64,000 nucleotides of DNA from Nymphaea colorata. Taxonomy: Eukaryota; Streptophyta; Magnoliopsida; Nymphaeales; Nymphaeaceae. A program made the position numbers and the translations under genes. Position 1 is the stretch's first letter, and each line of letters starts with the position of its first letter. Location: the NCBI RefSeq assembly GCF_008831285.2, contig NC_045148.1, positions 18,655,002 to 18,719,001 on the forward strand, in the 5' to 3' direction. Below the pieces are notes generated by a model. That model had not been told where the DNA came from. It was given only the letters and a program-made list of their open reading frames with translations, and ran no database searches. Shown in pieces: positions 1-12,515 of the stretch.

Positions 1-364
1 GATTGTTTTATACAAGAAAGAAAAAAAAAATTATAATTTCTGTTGAAAGAAGAAGATCAATTGAAGATTCCTGTCTGTTGAGGACATGCAAATAACACAT
101 GTGTACATAAGCATAAAACAATGGAAAGACCAGCATGCAACACCACAAGCCAAACAAACAACGAATGCATTGTCCATGTAAAAGATTTTATCAATGACCA
201 TTACATTATTGAGCTAGGAACCACTTGTGTGTGTCTTTATGTGTGAACTACCAAATCATGATGATTAGAAGGATCATGGGTATTTGCACATCAATTAATA
301 TATTTATTGATATTATATTGCAACCACAAAAGAGTAAATTAGCTAAACCATGTAAGTCATGACC

Positions 365-368
<4 letters not shown>

Positions 369-400
<32 letters not shown>
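369..400. repeat. (TA)n microsatellite
   Basis: About 16 uninterrupted TA dinucleotides. The rest of the stretch 1-661 is AT-rich and shows no gene. Confidence 0.95.
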
Positions 401-403
<3 letters not shown>

Positions 404-661
404 GAAATCAGTGGGCTACCTATGTTACTGATGACTCCTTTTCTTATTTTGTGACCCTAAAAATCGTCTCAATGCTAAAACGGGTTGCCAAGACATTGAC
501 CATCATCAATGCATTTTTTGCAATGTTTTAAACAATGCAAAATTAAAAAAAAAAAATGGTTAGCCAGCTCTTTTATATATAAATGAATAAATGAATGAAT
601 TGAGAGAGATGACTAGGACTGGCAAACCCACCCACTCTCTCTTTATCTATTCTATCTCACC

Positions 662-3333
662 TTATGACCTCTCCAGCCCCTCCCATGTGATCCCACCTTC
701 TCTTCCACTTTCTCTGTGAAGAGTAGAATAATTCTGACGAACTAGAATCTTTGCAATGCCAAAATCACTGACGTATGATGTCATGTTCTCATCTAGAAGC
801 ACATAACTTGGCTTCAGATCACAATGAACTATAGTCTGCGAGTAACCGTGGTGAAGATATTCTAGAGCACAAGCCACATCTATCATGATATCCAATCTTT
901 GAACGAGATTCAAGTGATGGCTATCTGAATGTAGATAGACTTCTAGGCCCCCAAGGGGCATGTATTGGGGAACTAAAGCCTTGAAATCTCTACTAGAGCA
1001 AGACGTAATGACTTTAGCGAGATTTTTGTGCCTGATTTGGCACATGACAGTGCACTCGATGTCAAAACTTTTAGATGCTCCCTCAAATAACAAATTAAGG
1101 ACCTTAACAGCCACTGTCGTTCCATCTGCTGGAATTCCTTTGTACACTGAACCAAAGCTTCCATTCTCAAGAAAATTTGCATTACTGAAGTTGCTCATTG
1201 CATGCACTAACTCTCTATGAGAAATCATGGAAAGTGTAATTCCTTGTAATCTTTCAATGTCATCAGGATGTTTCAACAACCGCTTCTTTCTGTGGCATGA
1301 GATACCGATGAGTGTGCAAAAATGACCAAAAGTGCTGAGCCTCCAATTGTGCAAGCGACAATGACTTTAGCCGCATTGCTCTTACTTTGTCTCTCTGTTT
1401 TGTGTAAGCACAATGGGACTTGGAATTTGGGCGCTTCACATAGTGCATAGTTCCCTAGGAATGACTCGGCAGAAAGGTTTGCAAACTTTCCACCACTTGG
1501 AATCACTCCTTTCAATAGATTGAAGGACAAGTCCAAGACCTGGATGTATTGAAGTTTCTCCAATGATTTTGGTATCTCACCAGAAAGCTTGTAATGGGAA
1601 AGGTCAATAGTGCCAAGGTTTAGCATGTGATCAAGTTGTTCGGGAATGCGACCGTCAAATGTGTTCTGAGAGAGATTCAAATACTCTAGCATTTGGAGCT
1701 TTGATAACGATGCAGGCAATTCTCCACTCAGCTTGTTTGCAGACATATCCATGTGGTCCATGATGATAAAATTCACGATACCCAATGGAAGGTGACCAGT
1801 GAAGGAGTCGTCCTGCAAGTATAGCTCCCACAAGTCCTTCAACTCACAAAGACCAGGCGGTAGTGTTGATGATAAATTGTTTGAACTTAGATACAGCCTC
1901 TGCAAACTATTGAGATTGTTTATAGAGCTTGAATTGACCCAATTAGCATGTTGTGTCCAATATCAAGACCATACATGCGGACCAATTGGTAGAATGATAG
2001 TGGGATTGGGCCTTCTAAAGCATTGTTGTCAAGAAGGAACACCTGTAAGTTGTGCATCTGTCCTATATTTGGTGGAATGAGCCCTTTTATTTTGTTGGAA
2101 CTCAACTTTAAGGCAATTAACTTGGTCAAGTTGGATAGGGCCAATGGGATAGTACCTTCAATCTGATTAGAGGAAAGGTCAAGTTTCGACAAGGTGGTTG
2201 TCAGGTTTCCAACAGAGGCAGGAAGAGTGCCGTTCAAAAGGTTTTGTGATAGATAAAATTCCTCTAGCATCTGACACCTAATGAAGGATGTGAGAATGGA
2301 GAGCTCTCGGTTGCCAGGGACATTGGTCAACATATTTCCCCCAAGTGAAAGGTACCTGAGTTGTGACAGACTACCTAATTCTAAAGGTATCAGACCACTA
2401 AATTTATTGCTTTCTGCACTAAGAACTTGAAGTCTTGTAGCATTAGAAAGAGAAGCCGGGTGAGGGCCATCAAAATTGTTTATATGCATATATAGTCATC
2501 AGAGATTGGGCAGGAAGCGGCCAGCATCTTTTGGGAGATGCCCTGTTAGTTGATTGGTCATGAAATCAAACCCCAAAGAGCAGATAGGTTAAACAAGCTC
2601 TCAGGCAGTATACCAGTGAGATTGTTCCTTTGCATGCTAAAGGCCATCAAGGGGGTTAGGCTTCCAAACTCAGAAGGAATGTTCTCCTATATCCGATTTT
2701 CACTGATAAAAAACTGCTCCAGTTTTGAGAGATTACCCAATGCAACTGGAATGGTGCCCGTGAGCCTATTACCACCAATGTTTAAGTACTTGACTTCTGA
2801 CAAACTGCCTAGAAACTTTGGGATGCTTCCATAGAATTGGTTGCCCCCTGCTGACAGTGTTTGGAGACCTTGACAATGGCTCAGTGTTTGTGGAATTAAC
2901 CCTTTAAAATGGTTTCCCCATATAGAAAGTATTTTCAACAAAGGGAAACGGCTAAAATCCACGAGAAGGTGACCATGGAAAATGTTGTTTGAGAGATGAA
3001 GAACTTGTAAGAAGGAGAGATTGCTGATGTATGGGGAGAGGGTACCTTCAAGTGCCTTGTCGGTGAGGTTCAGAGCAACAACCCTTTGTGAATTACGGCT
3101 GCATGAAACTCCATTCCATTGGCAGAAGAAATATTTGAGTTCCAGTTTGAGAGTACATTGTAGGGGTCTCTGGTCACCTGGGATTTGAAGGATAGCAAAG
3201 CAAATTCATCGGTCACATTGCTTAGAGAAACAAAAGCTGGTGATACCTCATCCTCACCAAGCACTATAGTCAAGGTATGGAAGCAAAACAGAAGAAAGCT
3301 TATGGGAAAAGGTGACAAACTGGCTGCAGCCAT
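662..3333 (-). pseudogene. Broken LRR receptor-like kinase (EFR/Xa21-like, subfamily XII)
   Basis: Relic of a plasma-membrane immune-type receptor kinase, read in pieces from at least three frames. The likely start is the Met at 3333, followed by a signal peptide (MAAASLSPFPISFLLF) and an LRR N-terminal cap (TDEFALLSFKSQV). The cap is frameshifted near 3125: the CQWNGVSC part of the cap lies in another frame. Leucine-rich repeats follow in segments 2962-2687, 2489-1920 and 1905-1450. The transmembrane segment (VIVACTIGGSALLVIF) lies near 1350 and is again split by a frameshift. The kinase part (about 1300-662) has the glycine loop (GSFGSVYKG), VAIK-type lysine (TVAVKVL), a non-RD catalytic loop (HCDLKPS) and DFG, then stops shortly after DFG, so the activation segment and C-lobe are missing. 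The catalytic-loop Asn is Tyr (KPSYVLL). Clearly non-functional as a kinase. Family assignment rests on HCD plus the LRR/cap layout. Confidence 0.9.
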
Positions 3334-4922
3334 ACCAGCCGAAGTTGTTGGTGGTAATATTGTGCCTGCATAACCATGATAAGGAATCAAAGCCCCTTTT
3401 ATAGATTCTCTTCGAGAAATGGTGTCTTTTTTTTAAAAAAAAAATGTTAATCTTGCACAACCATGACATGGCTGATCACATTAATGGTGTTCTCATGGCC
3501 ACGTAGCCCTTACTTCATTAGTATATTTCCACTATCATGTTTTCTTTATGCCAGTTTTCAACTCTTTCTTCCCTTTTTCTAATTCCTCCCTTAAATCATC
3601 CAATGGAAAAGACGTCATGATTCAAAGTTTGGATCAGACCTACGGTTTGAGTAAGATCCGAAGATGATAAAAATCAATTAATGAATCTTGTGAGCTCCCC
3701 ATCAAAAACCTGCGAAGAATTGACTCAACTATCAGGGCAACTTGAATAATGTAGAACGGTTCAAGATAGGACAAGGAATGCTTGACGAGTATTGACTCCA
3801 TATTTGGTGGCAGCTAGTAGGGGGCCCAAGAAATTTTAATCACTCAACTACTAGCAAAAATACCATTATGAGGGGGGGGTGTCAATTTATCAATTAATGT
3901 TCTAGCCCATCAATATTTAGATGGTCTAGGCCGATGACAGCAAAATGTTTAAAGTAGCATATTTTGGCACCAAGCTCTGGATCGATCTCTCATTTTCCTT
4001 CTGGTTGTCACACTTGATTAGGTAGTATTCTATAGCCTCTGTTCTGAGTCTGCATTGTAAGATCCTCAGTCTAAGTAAATTAAGGATCTTAGTAATATGG
4101 ATCTTATATCGAGGTAACATGTAAAAAACTATGGATATAAAGTCAGATGGGGGGTATTCAAGCTTAAATTCGTATATTTGAAATCCTAGTGATCTCAGAA
4201 CATTGTGGGTCTCAAATCTGCGGTGACACAAATGCACCCTTAGTTCCAACGGCATTTAATGTGAGGAACAATAAGCATCACTCTATCTGATCAAGGGACA
4301 AGTTATGGTAGTAAAAATCAAGTTCTTCCCCCTTTAATTTATACATACTTCCACATCCCAAAGCTTTTCCAGTAAGATGGTAAAAACATCATTGTATCTA
4401 TATATATGTATGTGTGTGTGTAGTATGTAGTTGTCCATAACCAAAAAGCGTACAAACGTTTTGCATTTAGTCATTGTAAATTTGTTTCCAACTCCACACA
4501 TATTTTATTGATAATGAGCACTGCATGCCCTACATTAATTCAAAATAAGTCTATTTTCTAGTGTTCTAATTATTTAAATAACATGCCAATTACAAGCCGA
4601 GTCAGTAGCACTGACCGATGCATTTTGTACAGTTGATACAATTAGTCCGTCGGATCAGCTGATTCCTGGACTAGCATTAATATAACAGGTTTGAAGATCT
4701 TTTGCTGCATTAGTTCTTGTCTGGATCGACCTCCTCATCAAGCTTGCCATCAATCTGGATTATTTCATAAATGAACACTACTGACTTCCTTAAGCTTCAC
4801 ATTTCTATGGTGAAGCTTGTTCTTGTATTCGGACTGCACTCACTAAACTTGTATTTGGACTGCACTCAATCAGATGTCAACTTTTGACATTGCTCTTCTT
4901 CTTTTGAAATTCCATTTAAATT

Positions 4923-7460
4923 TAAAGTTTTTGGTTTTTTTTATCTTTTTTTAATACTGAAAAGACGGGAGAAAAGTGTCCAAAGATGTCATGATCAAAA
5001 GATAGGTTCAGGACTAAGGTTGAAATTTAAATATATTGATATGTAATTAAGGGACCTCTTGAAAACATTGGAAGAATTGACTCGTGCTGGGTACATTGCA
5101 ATTGGCGTGGACGGGTCATGGATGTTTATGACTCAGTTACTCTGACATCTTCGATGTCAACACTTGAAGCTTGATTGAATTGGAAATGCTTGACATATAT
5201 TGACTCGCGTGCATATTGCTGATCGTCCCCCAACTACTCACATTTGAAGACCAGAAAAGACATTGAAGAATGAAGAGATTAATTAAGTAGTTTATTTGGG
5301 CTACACAAGCTTTGAACAATCTCTCATGTTCCTTGTATAGTAGTTTGTTCACATTTAACTACTTGTAACCAACATTTGATGTCATGTTGACAGAATGCAG
5401 TGAATTCTAGCACCATTACTTCAATTTGGTGAAATGGTTGGAAAATCATTTATATGGCTGTTTTACTCATGTTATAACCACCACCAAATGCTCCTGCAGG
5501 CTCCAATCTTAGTTGGGTGAGCAGGAAAAGTATTTCATCTCGCTGCCCAATGAGAAGTTTGAAACCCTCACGCTTCCCCCCATCCTCTCTGCTTTGTGCT
5601 ATCAGCTTGTGAACCTAACCTTATGAAATTAATTCTTTATTCATGGAAAAAATGAATCCATGATCAAGCAATATCTCATCCAAAAGGTTTATTGTTCTGG
5701 CCTTAGCATGAAGATACACATAGTTAAATGTATGAGAATTTGCTGGATGACAAAAACATGCCACTGTTGTCGATTACATAGAAAGACAAAAGCAGTTAAA
5801 TGAAAGTGTATTTTTGTGATTTCATCAAACCCTAAAACTTGTTTTTGTAAAAGCTTCATTTCTTTGCTTTTAGGGCACAGTGTCTAAGTTGAACATGTTG
5901 TGGATCAATACATGATAGAGTGCAAGATCCAAGTTCAACCTAAAGCCTAATCATTTGGTAAATGGAACACTTTGAAAGTGTCCTATGCATATGCCCCAAA
6001 GTTTAGGGGAGATTCATTGACATCTAGTTCTAATGTTCTATGAATCTGCCCAAACTTTGAGGCAGGTTAATGGAACACTCACATAATGTTCTAAAACCCC
6101 AAAACAATCCCTAAAGAAACATCCAAGTCAAGGTTTCGATACAAATTCTTGTTGTTAATTAGGTGGCCTCAATGTGTATATAGGAAAAGTCAATGTTGCC
6201 AGATGTTAGATAGTTGTGTGGTTAAAATTTAGAAATTTGTTGCTATAAGTAAATTGTCGTCCATCATAAATTTGACATTGCTGCTTAGTGGTTATCATTT
6301 AAATTAGTTGTTCTTTTTCAGTTTTTGTCTCTTTTTTTTTTAAATATATATTTTACCAATTTCATTTTGAAGCTTACACTTCAGCTCCTGATAGGCTAAA
6401 TGTCTTGCTTCATGCTTTAAACGCCTTTACCAGCCAATTAAAGTTTTTGGTTTTTTTATCTTCCTTTAATACTCAAAATATGGAAGAGAAGTGTCCAAAG
6501 ATGTCATGATCAAAAGATAGGTTCAGGAGTAAGGTTCAAATTTAAATATATTGATACATAATTAAGGGTCCTCTTGAAGACTTCCAATCTGAATTGACTC
6601 GAGCTGAGCACGCTGCATTTAGTGCGGATGGGTTATGGACGTTTATGACTCTTTTACTCTGACATCTTCAATGTCAACGCTTGAAGCTTGATAGAATTGG
6701 AAATGCTTAACGGATATTGACTTGAATGCATGCTGCTGGTGGGTATTTAATAGAGGCGAAAGTAATTTACTCCCCTAACTATGCACAATTGAAGACTAGG
6801 GAAGGCATTGAAGATATGTTTTAACTAGTTTAGTTGGGCACCACAAGCTTTGAATCAATCTCTCTTGTTCCCTGTATAGTAGTTTGTCACATTTAACTAC
6901 TTTTAACCATCATTTGATTTCATGTTGACAGAATGCAGTGGATTCTAGCACCATTCCTTCAACACCTACAAATTCCCCTATGTGTATAGGAGAATTATTT
7001 CATTCTATCGCCTGGTTTGCGCTATTGGCCTGTAAACCCAATTTTGTGAAATTAATTCTCTATTCATGGGACAAGTTGAATCCATGATCAAGCAATTTCT
7101 CATCCAAAATGTTTATTGTTGAGACCTTAGTATGAGACTACACAGTTAAATGTATGTAAATTTTACAAAAATACTTTCATTCTTTGATGGATGACAAATA
7201 CATGGTACTGTTAAAGCTTCAGTTCCTTACTTTTAAGGTGCCACATCTAAGTTGATCATGTTGTTGGTCAATACGTGATAAAGTACAGGATCCTAGTTCA
7301 AAAAACCTGGGTTCATCCAAATCAAGGTTTGGACTCCAATTATCATTGTTCATTATGTATATATATATGAAAAATCAATGTTCGTAGATGCCAATAAGTT
7401 GTTGTATGGTTAGAATTTAGAAATTTGTTGCTGAAAGTAAATTGCTGTCCGCCACAAACT
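4923..7460. repeat. Near-tandem direct duplication (about 1.35 kb and 1.0 kb copies)
   Basis: The stretch 4923-6275 recurs, diverged and with indels, at 6439-7460. Shared landmarks include AAAGTTTTTGGTTTTTT, GTGTCCAAAGATGTCATGAT, TATAGTAGTTTG and TTTAGAAATTTGTTGCT, all in the same order. A weaker third copy of part of it (GACGTCATGATTCAAAG and the TGACTC-containing segment) is seen at 3600-3800, just upstream of the LRR kinase relic. No open reading frame of note lies in either copy. It may be duplicated upstream DNA of a once-clustered receptor kinase family, which is inference. Confidence 0.75.
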
Positions 7461-7562
7461 GTGTTAATACCAATTATACAGTAACCTTTTTAGCGACAAT
7501 TTTTTTAAATTTTACCCATCTAGCAGCATTCAGCATCCGGAAGAATTAGATCCTCATAGATG

Positions 7563-7586
7563 GAGAGAGAGAGAGAGAGAGAGAGA
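7563..7586. repeat. (GA)n microsatellite
   Basis: Twelve GA dinucleotides. Confidence 0.9.
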
Positions 7587-8968
7587 TGATAATAATTTCA
7601 ATGTGAGAGACCTGGCCCAGTTCTTGTCTCCAACATTAAAACTCAGTGCAAATTCTCTGGCAAAGAAGAAAAGTTGGACCTAGTTACTGATAAGGTAAAG
7701 CCATAACTTTTTCCAGGAAATTTGAAAAAAGGAGAGGCGTTTATAATGCTAATATGTCCAAGAACTTTCTTATAAAAGGCCAGAGAAATTTTTATTATCA
7801 TAAAATAAAAATGTTATAGAACCAGTGGTGGAGCCAGAAAAAATTTCTGGAGGAGCACCCATTCACATATTTCTATATCCAAAGTGGCACTATGTATATA
7901 ACATAACAAATATTTGAAAATATTAATATAAAAATAAAAAAATATTGAAGGGCTAATGTAGGCAGTTTATATGTAGCTCAGCCTCTGCACAGAACATTTT
8001 CAATGCGCACAAACATATCTTACCATCAAATGCTTTCTCGTTTGTCCTCATGTAGATGTAGGCAACCAGCTGCAGCAACCTTAATTTGCAATTGTTGGGT
8101 CACAGTCTTATTGCTGTAAATAAGAAGTCCTTTTCACTTTAGATTGTGTTAAACGGGTGGGAATTTGGTGTCCCAAAATTTTATTTTGAGACACTTTGTC
8201 CCACTATACAAAGCTGTAATGAAAATCGAAACTGAGTGCCACTGAACTTTTATTTTTCCAAAAATTGATGAAGTCCTATTCAATTTTGTTCACACCTCTG
8301 GGGGCCCGACAGAAATTAAGTGTATAGTGTCACAAATATCATGTTTTTTCACATTTTTTTGCAATTTCTTCTATTTTTCATTTTTCTGTTTTTTAGCATT
8401 GACATTATCATGGATTCAAATTTAAACTCAAATTAATTATATCTCATGATTTTTGTCATCATTAAACGTTCTTCATCACTTTTCTATAGTTTTATTTATG
8501 TTTTCTTATTACTTTCTGATTTAATTAATTATAGCTATTTTTAATCTTTTTGAATTTTTTCTGAGATTTTCCTAAGAAAACAACTTTGCCAAAACATACT
8601 CAACAAAAATCTTGCTATTAAAAACCCCATACCGATATTTCTGACAATCAGTTTGACACCTATTGCTACCTTCAAAGAAGCTTATTAGAGGACTCAGCCT
8701 CTTCAAAAGCAAATGTTGCTTATTTTGCAAATAGGTAAGTGGAAGGTGGGGAGTAAGTACTTGTTCACATCAATTTGGAGATCGGGATGTCATTAAAATT
8801 GGAGGTTGTATCTCGCGCTCCCTTATGGGTTTGGGTCTTGCAAAGATGTTGGGAGGATCTTTTCATAGTGTAGTTAGCTATATTAGGGCATCCAGGTTTG
8901 GTTTCATTTGAATTTTGGTTTTGCATGTGGGATCATAGGTTCAAGTGTCAAAGCCGCTTTGATACTAT

Positions 8969-9147
8969 TGTAACAACTTGAGTCACACTCCTACACCGGA
9001 TTTGGACCCCTAATTTAACAGATCTAACCCACCCCCTTGCAAGTTCAAATGAACTAAGATAATCAATCACTTAACAACCTCCTTTATAAGTCTTTCAAAA
9101 TTCTTCGTAATCTTACATATAAGGGATTAAACTTTTGAGGTGTTACA
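8969..9147 (-). mobile_element. Diverged TRIM-like LTR remnant
   Basis: A 179 bp segment beginning TGTAACAACTTGAGTC and ending GGTGTTACA resembles the 190 bp LTRs at 51564-52294 in both ends and in the GGGAC/ATTAAACTTTT block. Just outside its left end (about 8955-8968) is GCTTTGATACTATTG, a decayed form of the plus-strand complement of the initiator-Met primer binding site (GCTCTGATACCA). That puts the element on the minus strand. I could not find a partner LTR. Confidence 0.55.
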
Positions 9148-9610
9148 CAATTTCTCAGCTTTGTAGTTGATTGTTATTCTGTATGTGGATAGCTTTGGGA
9201 GCAAAATCTGAAACATGAGAGCAAGATTAATCTCTGCCCTTGCAAATTGGGTAGACCGATTCAAGATGACAATAGACGATTGAGTGTAGTGGTGGAAGAG
9301 GGGCACTAATACATCTTATTATTGCAATGGAATGAATGCATATAGGACTACGGGACAGCAGCCTAAGTCTGGTGTGGGCCCTGCATATAGCTAGGCCTGA
9401 GTCTAGCGTTGGCATACAATCCGTTATCATACAATCCAGCCACAAGGTAGCTCTGCTACTGCCGGCCGGTGGTTCTCCAACACAGCAAGGGGGAGGCGAC
9501 AATTTCGTCTTGTTAATGTGTCGCCGATGTCCCCGGTGGTTTTGAGCCAATGGTTACCAACACTGTCAAAGGGAGGCGACAGTTTCTCCCCATTCATGGT
9601 CACAGCTGAC

Positions 9611-10738
9611 CAGGCTGCACAAAGAGTCGAGCCAACTCGGGCTCGACTCGAACTCACTCGAATAAACCCGACTCAAGTTCAACTCGTTTTCTGTATGAGT
9701 CGAGCTCGAGCTTAAATGTAAGCTCGAGTATATTAGCGAGCCGAGTTTGAGTTGGTTGGAGTCGAGCCAACTCGGGCTCGACTCGAACTCACTCGAATAA
9801 ACCCGACTCAAGTTCAACTCGTTTTCTGTATGAGTCGAGCTCGAGCTTAAATGTAAGCTCAAGTATATTAGCGAGCCGAGTTTGAGTTGGTTGGACTCGA
9901 TTCAGCTGGGCTTTTTGCTTGGTTTGTTAAATTTTACAAACTTTTTATTATTTTTTTTCTCATTGCTTTCTTCACGTGTTTTGAATTTTTCCTTTCCTTT
10001 TCTCTCTCTTCACCCATGCTTCCTCTTACCTTCATCATTACACCCACCACCTACCCTCATCATTACTCTTTTCAATCAATCAACCTCATTCATTTTCCCT
10101 CTCGTTTTTCTCTCCACACCCACGCTTTCCCTTATCATTTTTTTCTCTCATCTATCTTCACCGTGCATTTCCTCCTCCGATGGTGGCAGATGACCAAAGA
10201 TAAGGAGCCCCTCAAGTTTCTCTATCTTAATCTCAAGTTTATTGCTATTGATTTCCAGTTTTGCATTCCTGGTCTTTTCCACATTCCTTTCTGTTTCTCT
10301 GGAATTTTAAGTTTCTACTTTTCAATGTTTTAGATTCTGTCATCTTTTGATTGCTCAATGCATTTGCATGTGGTTTTGGTGTATTTCTCAATCTCATTTT
10401 TTGTTTTGTTCTTTTCCAGGATTGTTGTATGTGTCGGCTGGGATACACTACAGTCCTATTTTTTGTTTTTGGTATGTGTTCTTTTTGGGTTTCTGGAAAT
10501 TGGGTGTTCCTGCATTGAGTTCTAACTTCGGAGATGAAACACAAAGTAGAATAGTTTATGCTTTTTGGGAAAAACATACAGGATAAATGAGTTTAAACGA
10601 GCCGACGAGTCGAGCTCGAGCTCAAATACAGTCTCTCGAGTCAAGTTCGAGTTCGAGTTGTGGATCTTATGTCGAGCTTGAGCTGAGTAAACATGATAGA
10701 TCTGAGCTCGAACTCGACTCTGCTTGTGTGCAGCCCTA
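9611..10738. mobile_element. hAT-like non-autonomous DNA transposon
   Basis: A 1128 bp segment with inverted ends: left CAGGCTGCACAAAGAGTCGAG and, reading inward from the right, TAGGGCTGCACACAAGCAGAG. It is flanked by near-identical 8 bp copies (CAGCTGAC at 9603-9610, CAGCTGAT at 10739-10746), the target-site length of hAT elements. The ends are rich in TCGAGCTCGAG-type motifs. A 135 bp subterminal block (9624-9758) is duplicated in tandem at 9759-9893. No transposase reading frame is visible, so it would depend on an enzyme supplied elsewhere. Confidence 0.65.
9624..9893. repeat. Two tandem 135 bp subterminal units of the hAT-like element
   Basis: Unit 9624-9758 and unit 9759-9893 are nearly identical, each holding GAGTCGAGCCAACTCGGGC, GAGTCGAGCTCGAGC and the AGCGAGCCGAGTTTGAG block. 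Subterminal repeats of this kind can be transposase binding sites; that role is inferred. Confidence 0.85.
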
Positions 10739-10849
10739 CAGCTGATGCCCCGCCTTCTTTTTTTTTTTACTTTTACTTTTTTAAGTAACAAGGAACGTCT
10801 GATAAAAAAATCGGATGCTCCACAAGAAACGCACAATTGACATAATGAT

Positions 10850-10885
<36 letters not shown>

Positions 10886-10886
10886 C
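10850..10886. repeat. (CA)n(TA)n microsatellite
   Basis: A run of ACACAC followed by ATATAT. The surrounding stretch from 10739 to about 12150 is non-coding with no recognisable gene. Confidence 0.9.
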
Positions 10887-12169
10887 ATCTATATAGGTGT
10901 CAATAAATTCAATTTGGATCATATATCTGACCAAATTAACTACTTTAAAAGAATTAGATTATATAACAAATTATCATCTAAAGCAGTCGGACCAAATATG
11001 GCTTTAAGAAATAACACATGATCGTATTCAGATTCAGATTTAACTTAGATTTCAGATTCATGTTAAATAAATATCCTCTATTTGATATCCATCCATTTGA
11101 AAGTTCGTTCCGGACATATTATAATGTGGTTCAGTAGGTTTAAAAGTCAGACTCGGATTTAGATGTGAATTTGACAATCAGATTTGCCTAGGATTTGAAT
11201 TATATTCAAATTTGGATTCAGATTTGATCTAGACATTTCTTCTTTTACAGTGAGAGATAGGAAGAGTTGTTCGAAAATTATAAATCCTATAAAGCAAGAT
11301 ATTTGTAAGAAAAAGCGTCATTTTCATGTTCATTACCTTGTTTGGCGACAATGAGATTACATCCATGTGCTTCTCAGCCCCTAGATTACCTGCCATTGTT
11401 CCATAGTTGCTATTTCAGTTGTCCCATCCCAACCTCTGGCAAAAAAATGCTGCATACGAGTATTGCTCAAGGTGACAAGCTACTTTTCCATAGGAGAAGT
11501 GGCCGAAATACATCTCATTGTGAGCTAGATGAGTATTTCATTTTACTGCTGGGTTGAAAGTCGAAGCCTTTCACCCTTTCCCTCCTTCCTCCTAGAGTGG
11601 TAGGTTTGTTTTTGTGATATGATTCAATTTGCATATTGGTGTGCTTTCTTTTACAACACAAGGAGTTGATGCCATGAGAACTTGAACCGGCTACCAGCCC
11701 CTGCCCTATCCATTACGCCATTCCATTCATAGACGAAGTGACTAAGATATATAATAATTAAATTTGTTTTAAGGTTAGAAACAACAAATTCCACTATTTT
11801 TTTTTGGAAATCTTGCATAAGTCCTACTTTTTGACAACTTTGAAATGTCAGTGACATTTTCACCGATATTCTCTTAACTGATGTCCTGACTAAACGGCGG
11901 TAAATTTTTACATACGTTCTTTCCTCCTTTACCAATGTTTCCTTGCCATTGGTAAAATACCAATTTTTTGTAGTAATGCAGCTATCCACATGGTTGAAGT
12001 GTTTCCTTGGATACCAAAAGTTGGTAGAATATCAAATCCCCCAAATTATCAAAGTTTTTTGGGAGATCCAATGGAACTTCATAATGGTATTGGCTGCCAC
12101 TGCAAATGAACGACACAATTTCTCTCAGCAACATTTGCATCGGAAGGGCAAGCAGTGGGCCATATTGGG

Positions 12170-12515
12170 CTGGTTTATACATGCTGAGGCTGGGCACGAG
12201 GTCGGGCTGTCGCTGGATACCCGGCACCCGGCCTGACTCGGGCCCGGGCACGAGAAAAACGGACCTGGGCCAGCCCGAGTTGTTATGGGGCTGGCCCGAG
12301 TGGGCCTGATAAGCCCGATTCGAGCCCAATAAGTTATTTTTAATTTTTTTTATTAATTTATGTAATATACAATTTTATTATAATTAATTATATTTACATA
12401 TTATTTCATATTAAAATTATATATTTTTAAATTTAATTGGGCAGGGCTTAGGCTCGGACTCGGTTTTCCAAGTCAGGCCAGGCCGACCCGATGCCCAAGC
12501 TCGCTTAATTCCACT
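12170..12515. mobile_element. Possible hAT-like element with GCCCGA-rich ends
   Basis: GC-rich ends surround an AT-rich core (12330-12440). The left end contains GCTGGGCACGAGGTCGGGCTG and the right end, read inward, GCTTGGGCATCGGGTCGGCCTG, an imperfect inverted repeat. I could not fix a target-site duplication, so the borders are approximate. Confidence 0.4.
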
